A stretch of 64,000 nucleotides of DNA from Azorinus chamasolen (lineage: Eukaryota > Mollusca > Bivalvia > Cardiida > Solecurtidae). Every line of letters starts with the position of its first letter. Position 1 is the first letter of the stretch. Positions 57,340 to 64,000 of this stretch are shown here, piece by piece. A program made the position numbers and the translations under genes. The stretch lies in NCBI GenBank assembly GCA_963576725.1, contig OY755243.1:40223243-40287242 (forward strand). The letters are read 5' to 3'. The notes beneath the pieces are model-generated. The model worked only from the letters and a program-made list of their open reading frames with translations, had not been told where the DNA came from and made no database searches.

Positions 57340-57504
57340 CTTCTTTCTTGACGTTTCATCTGGATCAAACTGTTTACAACGGCGAGTTGCACCTGAAAAG
57401 AATGAACGCACCCTTTACTCAATAAATAGGCCCATTAACGCTTTTGCAACAGGATAGACCCAGATTAGACAGTTGACGCATGTTAAGAGCCCGCTCTGTT
57501 TACT

Positions 57505-57733
57505 TAGCCCATTACTTCATAGGTTATGTTTAGATCAAACCGCTTTGAATAAATCTACCAAAAAGAAGCATTAACTAGAGAAAAGGAAAATTTTAGAATT
57601 TTGTAGTTTGAAACCATTGTGATAAATAGAGCATTTGCTCCTATAGGAGCAAAGGCTCTATCTATCACAATGGTTTCAAAAGATGACTTTTTCAGAGGCG
57701 TCTGAAGGCGTCACTATGAAGGAATGGGTTAAA
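57505..57733 (-). mobile_element. T2 foldback MITE
   Basis: Left end TTAGCCCATTACTTCATAGG, right end GAAGGAATGGGTTAA. Palindrome centre TTTGCTCCTATAGGAGCAAA. Confidence 0.8.
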
Positions 57734-58198
57734 TGTTATATATATAGCCTATCTAATTTGCCATACTGGTCAGGACAATAAATAAGATCTACCATGTTTA
57801 ATACTTTTAGTAGAAGAATTTGACGGGGTTAATTTTCTTTGAGTAAAGGGTTAAACTCAGATAGAATGACGTAAATTAGGCCTACTGGTGTGTCTAATCG
57901 TTACTCCGTAAATATGCCGTTTAACGAGAGCAGACCCAGATCAGAAGACCCCTATGGGATCCGTCTGATCAGGTTCTGCTCTGCTCGTTTACAGAATAAT
58001 ATAATATAATTCTACAGTTTCTGCCATGACCAAAAATACCCGTGTTCGTACCATTTGCCATTATAGAATTACTTCCAATTAATATTCCTGATGCCATTTT
58101 GATGCCATTGTGTAACGGATCAAACGACCTCATGTTAGAATGCACCCCGTTAGCAACTCTATTAATATTTTTAAAGAAATTCTATTCTCGGAATGCGC
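57734..58198. other. T1-like copy and unassigned sequence
   Basis: A diverged T1 hairpin (GCAGACCCAGATCAGAAGAC / GGATCCGTCTGATCAGGTTC) lies at about 57925-57985, followed by a T1 tail. Confidence 0.5.
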
Positions 58199-58446
58199 TT
58201 AACCCTTTCCCTCATATAAACGTGTTTTCACGCATTTGCAAACAGAGCAGACCCTGATCAGACGGCTCCTATAGGAGCCGTCTGATCTGGGTCTACTCTG
58301 TTTGCTAACAGAATTTGATAGATCTGGTTCTTTACTTTCTAAAATGGCTACAATGTTCCACCTCCCATATGTCGTTATAACTATTTTTTCCATGAATATT
58401 CAGTAGGTATTGAAATTTGTAATAAACAGAACAGGGAAAGGGTTAA
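58199..58446 (+). mobile_element. T1 MITE (variant), complete
   Basis: TTAA at both ends. Perfect inner hairpin GATCAGACGGCTCCTATAGG and complement. Its asymmetric base is in the opposite arm compared with the copy at 51871. Confidence 0.88.
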
Positions 58447-59049
58447 ACAGATTTTTATCGACGACTTTTGCTCAGCTTGCCATAATTGAAAAACACATGA
58501 CCAATGCCATCAGTCACAGGTAGTAGTAGCGATATGGAACTGACGTCGTAGTGTATATATACCTGTACATATAAAACTCATATTGAATCCTACTAAAACT
58601 TGAACTAATCCGCATAGGACTATTTTGAAAAAGCCCCAACGAATTTGCTGTATATCTTGCATACAGTAAATCGGACGGATTTGTCAACTCGCTCTATAAG
58701 GATTTTTTCAGTTCATCAGGCGGCCGTTTCACTAAACTTCGTAACTTACGAACTTTGTAAGCTTTAGAATTTCTCTTACGAAGTTCGTTGGAAAGAAGTT
58801 GTTTTGTGGTGTGCGGTGGTTTTCTTCATAATTCATACCTCTCTATGTCAGACCATCAATAACAAGGACCACAATGGAAATAAGAGTAATAGTTTCTCTT
58901 TTTGTGTCATCCTTAATATTGATGTGACTGACATGGTTCATAACACATATAACATTATTATTATTAATTTTTATTTTGTTATAATTTTTAAAATATGTAT
59001 GTGTTGTTAACTATTGTTTTGTTGCTCAATATTGAAATAAATCTATCTA
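58447..59049. other. no gene recognised
   Basis: AT-rich. Includes a short inverted repeat ACTTCGTAACTTACGAACTT / CTTACGAAGTTCG near 58735-58790. Confidence 0.4.
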
Positions 59050-59262
59050 TCTGTCTAGTGGTAACGCGCTTGACTGCCAATCTGGAGGTCCGGGGTTCAA
59101 ATCCCGGTCCCTCTCGGAAATTTGAGAGACGCTTTTCAGTGTCTTCCTACCGCAACTCTAATCCACCCAGGGGTTAAAATGGGAACCTGTGAGGGTCACT
59201 AGCCGGTACTGCGGTTGCATGATTGCACCATATGTTAGTAAAGCTCATAGGCGAATGTAGAT
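59050..59262 (+). mobile_element. tRNA-derived SINE, family S1
   Basis: Same head (TCTAGTGGTAACGCGCTTGA, GGGGTTCAAATCCCGGTCC) and body (ACCTGTGAGGGTCACTAGCC) as the copy at 2861. Confidence 0.85.
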
Positions 59263-59445
59263 ATGTATTATTTTAAGCAATATACTTTTTTATATTTATA
59301 AGTATACATGTACCATGACCAGACGGCTCCTAAAACGTTTCCAACACGGTGTCTGATCAGTGCCTACCCTGTTTGTCACAATTGTCAATAATCAAATAGA
59401 TTTTGATGGGTGGCTATCAGTGCAGAACGTGATCAGTCGCCGCGT

Positions 59446-59695
59446 TTAACCCTTTCCCTGTTATATGTTTATTTCAAATTTCATTACCTACTGAATATTC
59501 GTTAACAAAATAGTTATAAAGAAATATGGAAGGTGGAACATTGTAGACGTTTTAGAAAGCAAAGATACATATCTATCAAATTCCATAAGTAAACAGAGCA
59601 GACCCTGATCAGACGGCTCCTCTAGGAGCCGTCTGATCTAGGTCTACTCCGTTTGCAAATGCGTGAAAACACGTTTCTATGAGGGAAAGTGTTAA
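59446..59695 (-). mobile_element. T1 MITE (variant), complete
   Basis: TTAA at both ends, minus orientation, with CTACTGAATATTCGTTAACA and the hairpin GATCAGACGGCTCCTCTAGG. Confidence 0.85.
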
Positions 59696-59924
59696 ATATA
59701 TAGCGCCTTGTCTGGCTTTATACTGTTTACAAAACCTGAACGTTGGATTCCGTATAGCGGGACTGACACATAGATACGTGTATACACTGTGGACTAGTAC
59801 TGACCCTTTTTCATGTCTTTGTAAAAATATTAAATCCAGATAATACGGTTTTGAATCTGATAGCAATACCAGACGATTCCGTAGTCATATTATGCAATTA
59901 TACCAATCAGCTTATATTCATGTA

Positions 59925-60128
59925 CATATAAACCTCTCTATAACGGCCACTAAATAACATCAAGTATTTTGTGTTAAAGGCATGTGGCTGCTTAAAGCAA
60001 GGTGAAAGTAAAACAGAACGCTCCTATAGGAGCTTTCTGTGTTACTTTCACCTTGCTTTAAGCAACCACCTGCCCTAAATACCAACTATTTAACACAATT
60101 TAGTGGCCGTTATAGAGTGGTTTTACTG
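59925..60128. mobile_element. P1 foldback MITE
   Basis: Left terminus altered (CATATAAACCTCTCTATAAC). The rest is complete with core GCTCCTATAGGAGC and a terminal TA. Confidence 0.8.
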
Positions 60129-60257
60129 TATATTGTTATTATTTCTTACATGAATATTCATGAGTTAAAGGGTTAAATACGAAACATGTTATAGGTCTAC
60201 ATACATGTTGACCCTGGTGCATTTCTTACGATAATGCACTAGTGTGTATTAGTGATA

Positions 60258-60460
60258 CAGTAAAACTTCTCTATAACGGCCACTAATGTGTGTTAATTAG
60301 TTGGTATCTAGGACAGGTGGCTGCTTAAAGCAAGGCGAAAGTAAAACAGTATGCTCCTATAGGAGTGCTCTGTTTTACTTTCACCTTGCTTTAAGCAGCC
60401 AGTTGCATTCAACACAAATACCTGATGTAATTTAGTGGCCGTTATAGAGAGGTTTTACTG
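60258..60460. mobile_element. P1 foldback MITE
   Basis: Both termini present, core ATGCTCCTATAGGAGTGCTC with arm changes. The right flank is TT in place of TA. Confidence 0.78.
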
Positions 60461-60833
60461 TTTTTTGTCTTATTTTGATTGAATATCTGTATATTTTGTA
60501 CCTCTAGCTTAATTCATTATCCAATTATCACCAGTTTAATGTCTACTGATTTTCATGCTCTTAACATATAAAAGTTGAATCATATTAAAGGTAGGTAATT
60601 CAGACATCCAACGGCGTGCTGGGTTCGCGTGAATGACCTACCATTATGTATTTCACCCATATCTCACTATCTGCGTCCTGACTCGCATTTGCAAACAATC
60701 TGGATCCAGAGGAGACACAAGGTAACTCAGTGTCTGAACAGGATCAAGGTCAGTAGGTCAGTAGGACACTAGGTCAGTAGTTCTTCAAAATCTTGATCGA
60801 TTCGGAAGTAGTCGAAAGTGCACCAGATCCAAT

Positions 60834-61064
60834 TTAACCCATTCCCTCATATTGACGACCTTTGACGACTCTGTAAAAGTCACTTTGTGAAACCATTGTG
60901 ATAAATAGAGCATTTGCTCCTATAGGAGCAAATGCTTTATTTATCACAATGATTTCAAACTACAAAATTCTATTTTTTTTCCTTTTCTCCAGTTAATGCT
61001 TCTTTTTTGGTAGATTTATTCAAAGAGGTTGTATCTAGAAATAGCCTATATGGCAATGGGTTAA
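60834..61064. mobile_element. T2 foldback MITE, complete
   Basis: TTAA at both ends. Palindrome AGCATTTGCTCCTATAGGAG, with one arm mismatch. Confidence 0.85.
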
Positions 61065-61084
61065 GTAAACTTTGATTTGCTGCG

Positions 61085-61570
61085 GGGTAAGGGTCAATAG
61101 ATGTACATTTCCTAGCTGCTTCAAATAATTCGCTGCTGGTTCAGCAGTGTCAAGTAATGCTGGATTCATTTTACCAATATCACTGTGTTTATCAATGTGA
61201 AATTAAACTGCTTTCATCTTAACAATGTCACTGTGATTTTCAATGTCAAGCTTTACTGATTCCATCTGTGTTTATCAATGTCAAGCTATGCTGATTTCAT
61301 ATTAACAATGTTACTGATTTTATGATAGTTTTATCTTACCAATGTCACTGTGTTTATTAATGCGAGGTTATGCTGATTTCATCTTTACAATTTCACTGTG
61401 TTTATCATTGTTAAGTTATACTAGGTTTATCTTACCAATGCCCCTGTGTTTATTATTGTGAGGTTATGCTGATTTCATCTTTATAATTCCACTGTGCTTA
61501 TCAATGTCAGGTTATGCTGATTTCATCTTACCAATGTCACTGTGTTTGTCAATAAATTTATTGTATTACA
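61085..61570. repeat. diverged ~60-bp minisatellite
   Basis: About eight units of CAATGTCACTGTGTTTATCA plus ATGTGAGGTTATGCTGATTTCATCTTA-like sequence (split here for length). Confidence 0.75.
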
Positions 61571-62029
61571 GTTGTTGGTCAATCAAATATATAAAATATA
61601 TGAAATGTTAACACTTGGGAGTTCATTTCTCGTTCAAATTTTATTTTCACCTTTGTAATCAACTAAAAATAGTGGATCGTCCTGCTTGAACCCTTTATTC
61701 CATGAATAGTCTTGGAAAAAGTAATGACATCATGCATATTAATTAGCTGGGTTTTTATATTAAAATATGAACACAGGAATATTCAACCAAATCAGAAAGC
61801 GCAGAATCACATCTTTATGTTATAAGCAACCCGGGTAGACTCTGATCTGGATCTACTCTTTTTGCAAATGCGCGAGAATTCATTAATATGAAGAAAGGGA
61901 TTAAACTGTCTGCTAATAGGTCTTATAACTTAGATGTGTGTCACGAAATCTAGTTCGACATTTGTAGTTTTTTGCACTTCATCAACCCGTTGTAACGATT
62001 CACTGTTCAATAACAAATTTCCTCGTATT
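61571..62029. other. T1 remnant and unassigned sequence
   Basis: T1-type minus-strand remnant at about 61690-61905 (ATTAATTAGCTGGGTTTTTA, GACTCTGATCTGGATCTACT), its hairpin largely deleted. Confidence 0.5.
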
Positions 62030-62215
62030 GACGCCTTTTGACGCCTATGTAAACGTCACTTTATGAAACCATTGTGATAAATAGAGCATTTGCTCCTATG
62101 GAGCAAATGCTCTATTTATCACAATGGTTTTAGAACTACACAATTCTAAAAGTTTCCATTTCTCTAGTAAATGCTCCTTTTCGGTAGATTTATTCAAAGA
62201 GATTGGGTCTAAATT
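62030..62215. mobile_element. T2 foldback MITE, end-truncated
   Basis: Palindrome AGAGCATTTGCTCCTATGGA; both TTAA ends are missing. Confidence 0.7.
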
Positions 62216-63113
62216 CTGGAATGTTACAACAGCTGGTAGCTTAACGCAGAGATAAGGTTGTGGAGAAAGTCCAGGGCTATAAGAGCTCTCTGTTTTATTT
62301 TGCCCTTGTATTAAACAACAAACTGCTTTTAAAGAGTCCTATTTTAATTAATAATGCGGTCGATTTAGCGAGACTCAAACACCTAATGCCATGTTTTATA
62401 ATGGCAAATGGATACAGAAAATGTTGACAGTGGCAGAAACTGTAGAACCAGCTATATATTATTCCAAAGCAAACAGAGAAGACCATGATCAGACAGCTCC
62501 ATTAACAGCCATCCGATCTAGGTATATTTTGTTTACAAATGCGCCTCTGTGGAGTAAATGGTTAACATCGCGAACAGAGAATTAATGACTAGACATTGTT
62601 CTAATTTTATTCATGAATGAAATATGTGAATGGATTTATGATGGTAACAGTAATGTTAGAAATAGCATGTCCATTGAATTCATTCTATTAAATGAAAAAG
62701 CAACAACAATATGTCCTAAAAACTACAGCATGTGAGTTTCTGTCTACGGAAATATTCAGCTATACTCTATGAGAGCCTCGAACAGAATATATACAGTGAT
62801 AAAAAAAATGTTTTACCATAACAGAACATGCACAACCAGCATTATAGTATTTCATAAGTACACAGAACATACTCTGGTCCGACGGGCCCAACAAGAGCCA
62901 TCTGATCTGGGTCTACTCTGTTTGCAAAGGTGTCTATATGATTAATTGGGTTAGCTAGAGTTCCTATATAATCCCATCTCCCATTCTCTCCCTATCTAGG
63001 CCTACAACATAATCGACGTTCTAGGTTTGTTTTTGTGGCCGCGTGTGATCCCATCTTCAAAACTACTTCTATCACACATGACTATTGATATGTCACCGGT
63101 GCCCTTCAGACGA
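62216..63113. other. MITE remnants; 3' flank of the minus-strand gene
   Basis: Decayed T1 pieces at 62395-62570 and 62790-62950. A TTTATT (AATAAA on the minus strand) at 62606 could serve the gene at 63114, but is far from the stop codon. Confidence 0.4.
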
Positions 63114-63998
63114 TCATCTTGGGCTGGTCACGTTTTCGTGGTTCCGCTGATAACCGATTTTCGTATCATTGTATAACTTTTTGTATTTCTCCTTTTCTGC
63201 CTCCAGCTCCTTTAATTGAGTTTGTAACCTTATAATCTGGTCATCTTTCCTTTGCAAAACGATGTCCACGTCTCTTTTCTTTTTCGACATTTCCGAGCGA
63301 TGCTTTGAACTCTGCATCTGGTCATCATTCTTCATCTCTTCGTACCGTGCAACAAGAACTTGAAGTTTGCTCAGCAACTGGTTCGAATCAGACCTGTCCT
63401 TTGAAGGCGAGTTACTATCGATGCCCCGTACATTTTTTCCGGTCACTTGTGGTTTTGCTCGGAATATGTCCGGCAAGTTTCGTGGTGTTCGTATGTCTTT
63501 CTTCATCAGTCTTGGAGACGAGCTCAAACCTTCACCATTCATTTCTTCATTGGGCACAATTTTATTGATGAAAACCAAACATTGCCCATATTCCCTGTTG
63601 ATTTCACTGACACATGATTGCAACACAGCTACACTGTCTGCAATATTGTCTGGATTCTTTTGTAGCGTTTTAAGAGCACTTTCCATGTCTTCGAAACCAT
63701 GCACATTAAATCCATGTACTTGCTTTTGGAGATGTTTCCGCCTTAGTTCAGACCTATATTTATCTGACAGCGTTACTTCTTGGTGAACATATTCCTGAAG
63801 TTCCCTTTCCAGTAACTGCAATGATTCTAGGATAGAGACTATTGCATTGTCACTGTCTGGGGGAGCCTCCTTCGTTGTATTGCCCTTTGTTTCGTCATTC
63901 ACTTGTGGTTCATGAATCCGTGCACCACTTCCTGGCATTGAATTTAGTTTTTGTAATGCAGAACATCTACCATTAAGCCATTCTCTACATTGTCTCAC
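63114..63998 (-). CDS. coiled-coil protein, C-terminal part (partial)
   Basis: The frame is open from the right edge to TGA at 63114-63116, at least 294 residues, so the start or an upstream exon lies outside. The N-terminal half has a helical stretch (SILESLQLLERELQEYVHQE), then KHLQKQVHGFNVHGFEDMES and a Ser/Asn-rich linker. The C-terminal 90 residues form a strong heptad pattern (LLSKLQVLVARYEEMKN, IIRLQTQLKELEAEKEKYKK). I do not recognise a family; a structural or scaffold role is a guess. No poly(A) signal close to the stop was found. Confidence 0.75.
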   Translation of the reverse strand: MRQCREWLNGRCSALQKLNSMPGSGARIHEPQVNDETKGNTTKEAPPDSDNAIVSILESLQLLERELQEYVHQEVTLSDKYRSELRRKHLQKQVHGFNVHGFEDMESALKTLQKNPDNIADSVAVLQSCVSEINREYGQCLVFINKIVPNEEMNGEGLSSSPRLMKKDIRTPRNLPDIFRAKPQVTGKNVRGIDSNSPSKDRSDSNQLLSKLQVLVARYEEMKNDDQMQSSKHRSEMSKKKRDVDIVLQRKDDQIIRLQTQLKELEAEKEKYKKLYNDTKIGYQRNHENVTSPR

Positions 63999-64000
63999 AA

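Overview
The window is AT-rich animal DNA with short exons, long introns with GT-AG borders, several hundred-base minisatellites and a very dense load of small palindromic transposons. Codon use, intron style and repeat types suggest a bivalve mollusc. That placement is an inference from general familiarity and was not checked by a search. There are no prokaryotic features.

Three protein genes can be supported. (1) Plus strand, 18487-29534: the last four exons of a CABIT-domain adaptor (THEMIS/GAREM type); its 5' exons were not found. (2) Plus strand, about 36673-56546: twelve phase-compatible exons that splice to about 1,105 codons. They encode a dynamin-superfamily GTPase (P-loop GEISAGKS, DCPG, NKID), a hydrophobic hairpin-like segment, helical stretches and a complete protein kinase domain (glycine loop, VAVK, HRD, DMG, APE) in one polypeptide. 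This is the most interesting gene here. Two in-phase exons of 42 and 152 codons push a low-complexity insert between G2 and G3 of the GTPase. (3) Minus strand, 63114-63998: the C-terminal part of a coiled-coil protein that runs off the right edge.

The rest is mostly mobile DNA. Labels used below: P1, P2 and P3 are foldback MITEs flanked by TA, with ends CAGTAAAACCTCTCTATAAC (P1), CAGTAAAACCCCTCTAATGC (P2) and CAGTAAAACCTCGATTATTC (P3), resembling pogo/Tigger elements. T1 to T5 are foldback MITEs flanked by TTAA with ends beginning CCC(T/A)TTC, resembling piggyBac elements. G is a foldback family built on CACTCTTTAGAATCGTCTC. Several of these otherwise different families carry the same self-complementary core CTCCTATAGGAG. 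Other elements are tRNA-derived SINEs (three families), one decayed non-LTR retrotransposon (30430-33760), two oppositely oriented decayed Penelope-like reverse transcriptase copies flanking exon 8 of the GTPase-kinase gene, a nested 1.3-kb hAT-like element (16336-17635) and many tandem repeats.

Layout: 0-18.5 kb, repeats only. 18.5-29.5 kb, CABIT gene 3' half. 29.5-36.6 kb, repeats, dead LINE and an 800-bp pyrimidine tract. 36.6-56.6 kb, GTPase-kinase gene. 56.6-63.1 kb, repeats. 63.1-64 kb, coiled-coil gene. Both plus-strand genes look like signalling genes (a receptor-signalling adaptor and a membrane-linked GTPase-kinase), but nothing in the sequence shows that they act together.
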